Below, in pieces: positions 1 to 6,479 of a stretch of 10,259 nt of DNA (position 1 is its first letter; the number at the start of each line of letters is the position of its first letter). Under the pieces are notes generated by a model that was given only the letters and a program-made list of their open reading frames with translations, did no database searches and had not been told where the DNA came from. The translations under genes were made by a program, and so were the position numbers. The DNA is from an uncultured Clostridia bacterium (lineage in GTDB: Bacteria > Bacillota > Clostridia > Christensenellales > Aristaeellaceae), in contig CAMGDO010000016.1 in assembly GCA_946042585.1 (NCBI GenBank), positions 1 to 10,259 on the forward strand. The letters run 5' to 3'.

Positions 1-1918
1 CTGCGTGCCCTTGGAAAAGCCGGTGATCCGCTCCTCTGCCCGCATGCGCTATGCGGTGAGCGATTCGTATGTGTGGACGGTGACGGAAGAAGGAATCATC
101 AGCTGTTACGATACCGAAAAGATGATCCGGACGGAGGCGGGCACGCTGCAGAACGTGTCGCATGTGGCCGCCGGAGGCGAGCGGCTGTACTGCCTGAGCG
201 TGCAGGACGGACAGCAAAGCATCTGCACCTTTACCCCCGGCAGCGGGCAGAGCGCTGTGCGCACGCTGGAAACGGATTTTGCCGTGGTGCAGATGGAGGC
301 GGCGGACTGGCTGTATCTGCTGGGCGACGACGGCTGCATTTACTGGGCGGTGGACCGGGGCAGCAGCATGCCCTATGCCGTGATCAAATTGGAGGTGGCA
401 GGCTGGCAGAACGAAAGCATCTCTGCCATCGCCGTGTATGGCGGCTATGTGTGCACATACAGCCGGGAAACGGGGCTGCTGTCCGTGATTCGGCGCATGC
501 AGACGGAGGATGTGCTGCTGAATCCGCCGGTCAGGGCGGAGGGGCTTTGCTATGTGCAGATCGGCCAGAGCCGGGAGGGCGCTCTGTATATCTATGCCCT
601 GCGGGATGCAAAGCTTCAGGCGGGGCTGATTGAGATCAACGCCGCCACGGGCGAAAGCCGGACGAGCGAATTGCTTTGGCCCGGGCTCAGCATGGGGCTG
701 CGGCGCAATGCCGATACGCTCTATACCCTGTCTGAGGACGGCAGGGAGCTGTATGCCGTTTCGCTGGCAGGCAGCAAAGCAGAAAAGGCGCGCACGCTGA
801 CGCTGCTCAATACGTTTTTCGGCCTGGAGGAGCCAAGCCCTCTGGTGGAGGCGGCGCTGGCAGACTTTGCCGAAAAATACCCCGACATCAGGGTGACGGA
901 AAGCTGGATCAACGATGTGCGCGTGATCGCCACGGGCATCATGGCGGGCACGGAAGGATATGATGTGACCACCATTCAGGAAAATTACACCCTGATTTCC
1001 AGCATGGATATGTACCGCGCGGGAGCGTCAGTCAATCTGGAGGAGATACCGCAGATTGCCCAGGTGCTCAGCGAATGCGCGGATGTGCTTGCGCCCGTGA
1101 CGGCGGAAGGGCATCTATTGGGGATTCCCGAGTTTTATAACCCCTATCTGTGGAGCGTGAACACATCTCTGGCGGACAGCCTGGGCGCTGCAATCCCCCG
1201 CGACGGGTGGACATGGGAGGACTTTTTCGCGCTGGCAGAGCAGGTGAAGCAGTATAACGACTGCCATGCGGAGAAGATCTGGCTGTTGGAGGACAACATC
1301 GGCACGCTGCCGTATTTTCTGGTGCAGTACAATGCCAACACCGTGGACGTGCTGAAAGGCACGGCGCGCTATGACGCAAAGGAATTTGTGGACGCGCTGG
1401 AAAAATGGACGCAGTTGTGCCGGGAGGAGCTGGTGCTGTTCAGAACGGACGGCGGCAATCCGCGCGCGCTGCTTCGCAGCGACTGCGCCGTCAGCTACCA
1501 GATGGCGGTGGAGGGCGCGTATGGAGAGCTGATACTGCCGCCGGTGTTTGACGCGCAGACGCGCTATCCGGTGAATGTGGCGCGCACGGTGATCAACGCC
1601 AATTCCCCCTGCCGCGAGGAAGCAAAGTATCTTATCTCCCTGCTGTTTACGCGCGAAAGGCTGCGGCAGAATGCCTATTGTGCCAATAACGGCTGCCTGC
1701 TGCGCGCGGATATGGAGAAGGAGCTGAAAAACGATCCCGACGGCAACAAGCGCGTGTGGTATGCGATCATGGAAAATGCCGTGCAGGATTACTATGTGGG
1801 CGACCTGTACAAAGATCAGTGGAAACAGCTTTATCCGCAGCTCATGGACGGCACGCTGTCGCCCGCGGAATATGCGCAGATCTGCCAGATGCGCGCTGAG
1901 ATGGTGCTGAGCGAATGA
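1..1918 (+). CDS. ABC transporter solute-binding protein with N-terminal propeller-like domain (5'-partial)
   Basis: The frame is open to the window edge. A GTG at position 5 opens it, but the protein read from there has no signal peptide or lipobox, so the true start is almost certainly upstream. Numbering from that GTG (637 residues), residues about 1-262 are short beta-strand-like repeats with a recurring LYxLxxDG pattern (LYCLSVQDG, WLYLLGDDG, TLYTLSEDG), as in PQQ- or DUF5050-like propellers. Residues about 265-637 look like an extracellular solute-binding protein family 1 domain: LTLLNTFFG, then FAEKYPDIRV, a YDVTTIQ segment, LLGIPEFYNPYLWSVNTSL and GWTWEDFFALAEQVK near 401-415. The expected role is capture of an oligosaccharide-like solute outside the cell for the two permeases that follow; the ligand is unknown. 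The stop TGA overlaps the next ATG as ATGA, which implies translational coupling. The binding-protein half is secure. The propeller assignment is inferred from the repeat pattern. Confidence 0.85.
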   Translation, partial: CVPLEKPVIRSSARMRYAVSDSYVWTVTEEGIISCYDTEKMIRTEAGTLQNVSHVAAGGERLYCLSVQDGQQSICTFTPGSGQSAVRTLETDFAVVQMEAADWLYLLGDDGCIYWAVDRGSSMPYAVIKLEVAGWQNESISAIAVYGGYVCTYSRETGLLSVIRRMQTEDVLLNPPVRAEGLCYVQIGQSREGALYIYALRDAKLQAGLIEINAATGESRTSELLWPGLSMGLRRNADTLYTLSEDGRELYAVSLAGSKAEKARTLTLLNTFFGLEEPSPLVEAALADFAEKYPDIRVTESWINDVRVIATGIMAGTEGYDVTTIQENYTLISSMDMYRAGASVNLEEIPQIAQVLSECADVLAPVTAEGHLLGIPEFYNPYLWSVNTSLADSLGAAIPRDGWTWEDFFALAEQVKQYNDCHAEKIWLLEDNIGTLPYFLVQYNANTVDVLKGTARYDAKEFVDALEKWTQLCREELVLFRTDGGNPRALLRSDCAVSYQMAVEGAYGELILPPVFDAQTRYPVNVARTVINANSPCREEAKYLISLLFTRERLRQNAYCANNGCLLRADMEKELKNDPDGNKRVWYAIMENAVQDYYVGDLYKDQWKQLYPQLMDGTLSPAEYAQICQMRAEMVLSE

Positions 1919-2733
1919 AGGGGAGCAAACGTGCCGTTGACCTGAAGCTGTGCGCGCTGGGGCTGCCCGCGGCGCTTATGTTCTTTGCGCTCTATATTGT
2001 GCCCTTTGGCATGACGGGCTGGTATTCGCTTTTGAACAACAGCTTTGCCCGCGAGTTTGCGGGGCTGAGCAACTATATCCGGGTGCTGGGAAATACGAAC
2101 TTCAGGCTGGCGGTGAAAAACACTCTGACGATTCTTTTGATGACGGTGGGCGGCGCGGCGCTGCTGGCGGGAGTGCTGGCATTTCTGCTGCTGCGCGTGC
2201 GGCGGACGATACCGGCGCTATTTATTCTGGTGCTGCCGCTGTTCACTCCGTCCGTGTCCATCACCACGCTGTGGCAGGCGGTGTTTCACACCTCCGCCTT
2301 CACAAGTCCGGGCAGCGCCTATGGCGCGCTGGTGAGCCTGTATCTGTGGAAATACAGCGGCACGGCGGCTGTGTTATTGTATGTGGGGCTGCGCGGCGTG
2401 GAGCGGGATATTCTTTCAGCGGCGGCGCTGGACGGCGCGGGCGCGCTGCGCACCTATCTGTGCATCAGCCTTCCCTGCGCGCAAGCGCATGCGGGGCTGA
2501 TGCTGCTGGTGCTGCTCATGTATGCCTTTCAGCTGTACAAGGAGAGCTATCTGCTGTTTGGCGCCTATCCCTGCCGCAATATGTATATGATTCAGCATTA
2601 TATCAGCAATCACTTCAATAAGCTGAACTTCCAGAACGTGGCTGCCAGCGCCGTGAGCCTGACGGCATTGTCGCTTTTGTTGTATGCGCTGGTCTATCCC
2701 TTATGGAGACGCCGGGAGGGGGGAAAGCGATGA
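1915..2733 (+). CDS. ABC transporter permease, MalF/UgpA-like (CUT1 type)
   Basis: This is an inner-membrane permease subunit of a binding-protein-dependent importer, 272 residues long and typical for the family. About six hydrophobic segments are visible, near residues 14-34, 70-93, 99-121, 147-160, 193-207 and 243-263. The cytoplasmic EAA loop that docks the ATPase is at about 168-187 (AAALDGAG, then ISLP). The usual leading Glu is Ser, but the conserved Asp-Gly is present. The start ATG lies inside the stop of the binding-protein gene (ATGA), so initiation probably relies on coupling; only a weak purine stretch precedes it. It pairs with the next permease to form the channel. No ATPase gene lies beside them, as is common for CUT1 operons in Firmicutes, which often use a shared MsmX-like ATPase encoded elsewhere. 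The substrate cannot be deduced. Confidence 0.9.
   Translation: MKGSKRAVDLKLCALGLPAALMFFALYIVPFGMTGWYSLLNNSFAREFAGLSNYIRVLGNTNFRLAVKNTLTILLMTVGGAALLAGVLAFLLLRVRRTIPALFILVLPLFTPSVSITTLWQAVFHTSAFTSPGSAYGALVSLYLWKYSGTAAVLLYVGLRGVERDILSAAALDGAGALRTYLCISLPCAQAHAGLMLLVLLMYAFQLYKESYLLFGAYPCRNMYMIQHYISNHFNKLNFQNVAASAVSLTALSLLLYALVYPLWRRREGGKR
2714..2723 (+). promoter_or_regulatory. Ribosome binding site that sets the second permease start
   Basis: The purine run GGGAGGGGGG lies 6 nt before ATG 2730 and inside the end of the upstream permease gene. It supports ATG 2730, not ATG 2703, as the start of the second permease. Confidence 0.7.
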
Positions 2734-3530
2734 AGAAAGCCCCAGGCCTGCTGCTTGCGTTCTTTCTGACGCTGTTTTTGCTGCCGGTGGGCGCGCTGGT
2801 GTTTTTGTCCTTTCTGCCGCCGCAGACGGCGCAGGCGGTTTTTGAGCAGAAGGCCGCGCCCGGTATGCTGCGACTGACGCTGGAACAGTTCGCCTGCGCG
2901 CTGGGCGACGACGCCTACGGCCGGCAGTTTCGCAATTCCATTCTGATCACGGGCGCGTCGCTGGCGTTTGCCATGCCCGTGGCGCTGGGGGCGGGATTGT
3001 TCCTGTCGCGTCTGCCCCGCCGCTGGCAGCGTCCGCTGCTCATCCTGTATGTGCTGTCGCTGCTCTCGCCGTTTCAGATCATCATGCTGCCCGTTTACCG
3101 GCTCAGCCTCATGTGCGGACTGTATGACAGCTACTTCAGCGTGATTCTGCTCAATACCTTCTCGCCCATCGGTCCGCTGACGGTGTGCGTGCTGCTGCGC
3201 ACGGTGGACGACAGCCAGTGGGAGGCAGCCTCGCTGGAGACGGATTCCGCGCTGCAGATTCTTCGCCATGTGCTGCTGCCGCAGATTGCGCCCGGGATGG
3301 GCGCGCTGGCGCTGCTGTTTTTCGCGCAGGTGTGGAACATGGTCGAGCAGCCGCTGATTCTTCTGCCCGACGAGCGGCTGCGCCCGCTGTCCACCGCATT
3401 CAATGACATCGTCCGGGGAAATACCGATTATGCCTTTTCGGGCGCGCTTTTGTACGCCCTGCCCGTGCTGGCGTTCTATCTGACCGCCGCGGCCCTCTCT
3501 GCGCGCGCAAGACGCAGCGCGGCGCGCTGA
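2730..3530 (+). CDS. ABC transporter permease, MalG/UgpE-like (CUT1 type)
   Basis: This is the second permease subunit, 266 residues. It begins MKKAPGLLLAFFLTLFLLPV, a typical first membrane helix. Further hydrophobic segments lie near residues 70-93, 102-124, 136-157, 190-210 and 237-257. I chose ATG 2730 over the in-frame ATG 2703 because GGGAGGGGGG at 2714-2723 sits 6 nt before it and the ATG overlaps the previous stop as ATGA. The earlier ATG has no ribosome site and would add a non-membrane tail inside the preceding gene. The EAA loop is at 165-184: it starts EAASL and ends with LLP, but the near-invariant Asp-Gly-Ala is replaced by Glu-Thr-Asp (170-172). It ends the operon; no ATPase follows. 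The family call is firm and the substrate is unknown. Confidence 0.9.
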   Translation: MKKAPGLLLAFFLTLFLLPVGALVFLSFLPPQTAQAVFEQKAAPGMLRLTLEQFACALGDDAYGRQFRNSILITGASLAFAMPVALGAGLFLSRLPRRWQRPLLILYVLSLLSPFQIIMLPVYRLSLMCGLYDSYFSVILLNTFSPIGPLTVCVLLRTVDDSQWEAASLETDSALQILRHVLLPQIAPGMGALALLFFAQVWNMVEQPLILLPDERLRPLSTAFNDIVRGNTDYAFSGALLYALPVLAFYLTAAALSARARRSAAR

Positions 3531-3542
3531 ATACTGTATTTT

Positions 3543-3568
3543 CTTCGCTTTTCGTTCAATGTGCGAAG
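3543..3568 (+). terminator. Weak inverted repeat after the ABC operon, possible terminator
   Basis: CTTCGC (3543-3548) and GCGAAG (3563-3568) can pair around a 14-nt loop, 12 nt after the last permease stop. The stem is only 6 bp, and only GGCTTT follows, so this is a poor intrinsic terminator. It ends 9 nt before the -35 box of the next promoter and could equally be a protein-binding site or chance. Confidence 0.25.
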
Positions 3569-3577
3569 GCTTTCAGG

Positions 3578-3606
3578 TTGTGGGAAAAAGCGGAATTTGA
3601 TATAAT
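3578..3606 (+). promoter_or_regulatory. SigA-type promoter of the repeat-protein gene
   Basis: TTGTGG (3578-3583), a 17-nt spacer, then a perfect TATAAT (3601-3606). The -35 box matches the consensus TTGACA at four of six positions. Transcription would begin near 3612-3614, giving a leader of roughly 117 nt before the ATG at 3730. This separates the gene from the ABC operon upstream. Confidence 0.7.
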
Positions 3607-3632
3607 CGCAATGGATATGAGCCTTTTTTGCG

Positions 3633-3689
3633 CTGCCTGTCAGGCAGGAGCGGGGGAAGGCGCTGTTATGCTGCTCCCGGCGGGGGAGC
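3633..3689 (+). promoter_or_regulatory. Two hairpins in the leader of the repeat-protein gene
   Basis: The first inverted repeat is CTGCCT-GTC-AGGCAG at 3633-3647, with a 6-bp stem. The second is GCTCCC (3673-3678) pairing with GGGAGC (3684-3689) around a 5-nt loop. They lie between the predicted transcription start and the ribosome site at 3714-3720. Neither is followed by a T-run, so they are not terminators. I recognise no known riboswitch or leader family. Stem-forming potential is visible; a regulatory role is only inferred. Confidence 0.35.
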
Positions 3690-3733
3690 TTTGGAGAGCT
3701 TTGTGGAAGCAACGGGGAGGTACAGTTCGATGA
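3668..3733 (+). CDS. Possible 21-codon leader ORF upstream of the repeat-protein gene
   Basis: ATG 3668 opens a reading frame encoding MLLPAGELWRALWKQRGG plus TVR. It ends at TGA 3731-3733, which overlaps the ATG of the next gene as ATGA. A purine run, GGGGGAAGG (3652-3660), precedes it with a 7-nt gap. The same frame is open further upstream, with ATGs at 3611 and 3617, but those lie at or just after the predicted transcription start. The ATGA overlap would allow translational coupling, as seen in the ABC operon here. The peptide is short with no recognisable motif, and the downstream gene has its own good ribosome site, so chance is a real possibility. Confidence 0.3.
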   Translation: MLLPAGELWRALWKQRGGTVR

Positions 3734-5586
3734 AGAGGACAGTTCTGTTTTTGAGCGTGCTGTTGAGCGTGCTGCTGATTCTGCCGCTGTCGGCACAGGC
3801 ATCCGCCGGCGATCTGGAGGGGTATGTGTACATTGCCGAGTATGACGGGAACAATCAGTTCGTGCAGGAGATCGGCGATGCGGCGGACTTTACCGAACTC
3901 ATCGAGGGGCACAGGCTGGCGTATGTGCTCAATCTGACCAATACCGGCACGCAAAGCCGGGAGGTGACGGTGCAGGCGGCGGAGAACGGGGAGAGCAAGA
4001 CCCCGTGGAAAACCACGGTGATCGCCGCCGGTGAAACGCGCCGCTTTGCCCGGCTTTTCAGCACGCCCTTTGCTGAAACGCGCACCTATACCTACACGGT
4101 GAACGGCGAGACCATTGCCGAAAAAGCGCTGCTCTTTACCAACGGCAAGGCGGAAAAGACCGTGCAGGAGAAATGCACCTTCAGGGTCTGCCTGGCGGAG
4201 TATGACGAGAACGGCGCGTTTTGCGGGTATCTGGGCGAAAGCGCCAACTTTGCCTATCTGGACGAGGGGCATTATTTAGCCGTGATCATCGAGGTGACCA
4301 ACATAAGCGACGAGACCATCACCTTTGACATTGCGCCGATGCTGGATGACAGAATGCTGTCCGGCTGGCAGGGTGTCTCGCTCGCACCGGGCCAGACGCA
4401 GCGTTTTGGCAAGAGCCAGGTCACGCCCTTGGACGCCGCCATGCACTGGGTCTGGTATATGGATGAAACGATTGTGAGCGATGTGACGCTGACCGTGGAA
4501 AACCAGACCACCGATATTTCCGGACTGACCTTTGAGATGTATATCAGCGAATATGATGAGAACTCGAAGTTTGTGCAGGCGCTGGGCGATACGGCGGATT
4601 ATGCCGCGCTGCCGGAGGGACATTGCCTGGGCTATACCCTGCATGTGTCCAATCCGACGGATCATGACGTGAAGATCGATATCCGCCCCAGCGAGGACGG
4701 GCAATGGGACAATGAATGGGAAGACGTTGTGGTGGAGGCAAACACCTTCAGACGCTTTACCATTCGCAAGAAAACGCCCTTTACGGGCAGCCCGCTTTTC
4801 AGCTGGTATGTCAACGATACGCAGGTCGTGCAGGGACATCTGAATTTCTCCAGCACTGCGGCGGTGGACCAGGCGCTGACCTATGAAATGTACATCGCCG
4901 AGGTGGATGAAAACAGAAAATTTGTGCAGAATATGGGAACGATGGCGGATTTCGCTGCCCTGCCTGAAGGGCATTTCCTCAGCTACGCCCTGGTGGTGGA
5001 AAACGCATCGGGTCAGGCTGTGACGGTGGATGTGGACTACGCGGAAGACGGGGAAATGAATGAGGTCTGGACGGGCATCGAGATTGCCGCATATGGCAGG
5101 CAGCGTTTCACCATTACCAATACCCGCCCCTTTATGGGCAGCGTGCTGCTTGGCTGGTATGTCAACGACGTGCTGGCGGTGCAGGAGCGGCTGTATTTCG
5201 ATAACAGCACTTCGCCGCTGCCCGAAACGCTGACCTATGAAGTGACGATCGCTGAATTTGACGAGGATAGAGAATGGCTGCGCGATATCGGCGATACGGC
5301 GAACTTCACCACGCTGGAAGAAGGACACACGCTGGGCTATCTGCTCTATGTGGAAAATACGGGCTCGCAGACTGTCACCATCGATGAAATTTATCCGGCT
5401 GAGGACGGCACAGTGTGCAATGGGTGGCAGCAGACCACGATTGAACCTGGCGAGCGTCTCTATTTCACCATGCGGTATAACTATCCCGCCGAGGAGGAGT
5501 ATCTGTGCAGCTTCTATGTGAATGGTCAGATGGTGGCGGAGAAGATGCTGCACTTCCTAAATCACATCGAGGGCGATCAGATCTGA
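3730..5586 (+). CDS. Secreted protein of five tandem ~118-residue repeats, unknown family
   Basis: The product is 618 residues. I start at ATG 3730 because GGGGAGG (3714-3720) lies 9 nt before it and it yields a clear signal peptide: Lys-Arg, a hydrophobic core at about residues 4-20, then AQASA with cleavage likely after Ala24 or Ala26. An in-frame TTG at 3628 would bury the signal peptide under 34 residues. The mature protein is five repeats anchored by YIAEYD (34), CLAEYD (154), YISEYD (271), YIAEVD (388) and TIAEFD (506). Each also carries a Glu-Gly-His about 25 residues later, a Trp about 59 residues after the anchor, and usually a WYVND-like strand near its end. Alternating polar and hydrophobic strands suggest beta-sandwich (Ig-like) modules. 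There is no LPXTG motif, C-terminal membrane segment or catalytic signature, so it is probably released or wall-associated. I do not recognise the family. A binding or adhesive role would be a guess. Confidence 0.8.
   Translation: MKRTVLFLSVLLSVLLILPLSAQASAGDLEGYVYIAEYDGNNQFVQEIGDAADFTELIEGHRLAYVLNLTNTGTQSREVTVQAAENGESKTPWKTTVIAAGETRRFARLFSTPFAETRTYTYTVNGETIAEKALLFTNGKAEKTVQEKCTFRVCLAEYDENGAFCGYLGESANFAYLDEGHYLAVIIEVTNISDETITFDIAPMLDDRMLSGWQGVSLAPGQTQRFGKSQVTPLDAAMHWVWYMDETIVSDVTLTVENQTTDISGLTFEMYISEYDENSKFVQALGDTADYAALPEGHCLGYTLHVSNPTDHDVKIDIRPSEDGQWDNEWEDVVVEANTFRRFTIRKKTPFTGSPLFSWYVNDTQVVQGHLNFSSTAAVDQALTYEMYIAEVDENRKFVQNMGTMADFAALPEGHFLSYALVVENASGQAVTVDVDYAEDGEMNEVWTGIEIAAYGRQRFTITNTRPFMGSVLLGWYVNDVLAVQERLYFDNSTSPLPETLTYEVTIAEFDEDREWLRDIGDTANFTTLEEGHTLGYLLYVENTGSQTVTIDEIYPAEDGTVCNGWQQTTIEPGERLYFTMRYNYPAEEEYLCSFYVNGQMVAEKMLHFLNHIEGDQI
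3817..5583 (+). repeat. Five tandem protein-coding repeats within the secreted protein
   Basis: Repeat units, placed four residues before each anchor, start at about 3817, 4177, 4528, 4879 and 5233. The anchor spacing is 120, 117, 117 and 118 residues. The shared pattern is [YC][IL][AS]E[YVF]DE, then a Gly-Asp and Asp-Phe stretch, LxEGHxLxY, a conserved Trp (residues 93, 213, 330, 447 and 566) and PF or P before the final strands. Over the 41 residues from residue 266 (unit 3) and residue 383 (unit 4), I count 28 identities by eye. The units are clearly diverged at the DNA level, so the duplication is old. Confidence 0.85.
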
Positions 5587-5619
5587 CGCGGGGCAAAACG
5601 GAGAAAGGAACAGGGAAGC

Positions 5620-6414
5620 ATGCAGTATGATCTGGGGTTCATCGGCTGCGGTCATATGGGCGGAGCGCTGGCGACAGCTGCGGCCAGATGCGCGGGCGTA
5701 CGCATTGCGCTGAGCGACCGGGACGGGGAAAAGGCCCGCACGCTGGCGGCGGCGCTGGGATGCGAGGCGGTGGATACGCGCACGGCGGCGGCGCACAGCC
5801 GGTATGTGGTGCTGGGCGTGAAGCCGCAGATGATGGCTGAGCTGGCGCAGGAAATCGCGCCCGCGCTGGCAGACAGCGAAAAACTGGTGCTGGTGTCCAT
5901 GGCGGCGGGGCTGGAGATGGCGAGCATTCAGCGCATGTTTGGCGCGTATCCGGTGATTCGCATCATGCCCAACATTCCCTGCGCGGTGGGCGCGGGCATG
6001 ATCACCTATTGCCATACGATGGACGCCGCGCCCCATGTGCAGCAATACCTGCGCCTGATGGCGCATGCCGGACGGTTTGACCGGATCGACGAAGGAAAAA
6101 TGGACGCCGCCAGCGCAGTGGCGGGCTGCGGCCCGGCCTTTGCCAGCCTGTTTATTGAGGCGCTGTCTGACGGCGGCGTGCAGTGCGGGCTGACGCGCGA
6201 GCAGGCGCTGCTCTATGCGCGGCAGATGCTGCTGGGCACGGCGCAGATGGCGCTGGAAAACGGCGTGCATCCCGCGGAGTTTAAGGACAGCGTGTGTTCT
6301 CCCGGCGGAAGCACCATTGCCGGTGTGGCGCAGCTGGAGGACGGCGCGTTCCGCGGCACGGTCATGCGCGCTGTGCGCGCAGCCTGCGAGAGAAACCGCG
6401 AGCTGGGGGAATAA
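5620..6414 (+). CDS. proC: Pyrroline-5-carboxylate reductase
   Basis: This enzyme catalyses the last step of proline synthesis, the NAD(P)H-dependent reduction of 1-pyrroline-5-carboxylate to L-proline in the cytoplasm. The product is 264 residues, the usual length. The Rossmann nucleotide site is at the N-terminus (GFIGCGHMGGAL, residues 6-17). GVKP is at 66-69, RIMPNIP at 114-120, AVAGCGPAF at 166-174, and the family signature at 228-240 (PGGSTIAGVAQLE), followed by FRGTVMRAV. Two common motifs are slightly changed: MPNIP in place of MPNTP and GCGPA in place of GSGPA. Both are conservative and activity is expected. The start ATG is preceded by AGAAAGG (5602-5608). The gene begins 33 nt after the repeat-protein stop with no terminator or clear promoter between them, so the two may share a transcript. 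It ends at a strong terminator. Confidence 0.96.
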   Translation: MQYDLGFIGCGHMGGALATAAARCAGVRIALSDRDGEKARTLAAALGCEAVDTRTAAAHSRYVVLGVKPQMMAELAQEIAPALADSEKLVLVSMAAGLEMASIQRMFGAYPVIRIMPNIPCAVGAGMITYCHTMDAAPHVQQYLRLMAHAGRFDRIDEGKMDAASAVAGCGPAFASLFIEALSDGGVQCGLTREQALLYARQMLLGTAQMALENGVHPAEFKDSVCSPGGSTIAGVAQLEDGAFRGTVMRAVRAACERNRELGE

Positions 6415-6420
6415 AGAAAT

Positions 6421-6450
6421 AAAAAAGGCAGTCTTCGGACTGCCTTTTTT
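6421..6450. terminator. Bidirectional intrinsic terminator between proC and the LRR gene
   Basis: A perfect 7-bp stem, GGCAGTC (6427-6433) and GACTGCC (6438-6444), is closed by a TTCG tetraloop. It is flanked by six A's on the left and six T's on the right. The symmetry gives a U-tract on both strands, so it can end proC on the plus strand and the convergent LRR-protein gene on the minus strand, whose stop is at 6480-6482. Confidence 0.95.
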
Positions 6451-6479
6451 ATTGTGCCGGAGAAGCAAACCGCCCTGCG

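Noticed and set aside
3628..3729. TTG start extending the repeat protein by 34 residues
   Set aside because: It would place a non-hydrophobic extension before a textbook signal peptide. ATG 3730 has a good ribosome site 9 nt upstream.
4276..5553. 425-codon minus-strand ORF opposite the repeat protein
   Set aside because: Antisense to a gene with a clear signal peptide and regular protein repeats. The translation has shadow-like composition (many His, Arg, Ile) and no family motif.
5577..5586. Perfect palindrome TCAGATCTGA at the repeat-protein stop
   Set aside because: Only 10 bp and contains the stop codon. No second copy or T-run nearby, so chance is the simplest explanation.
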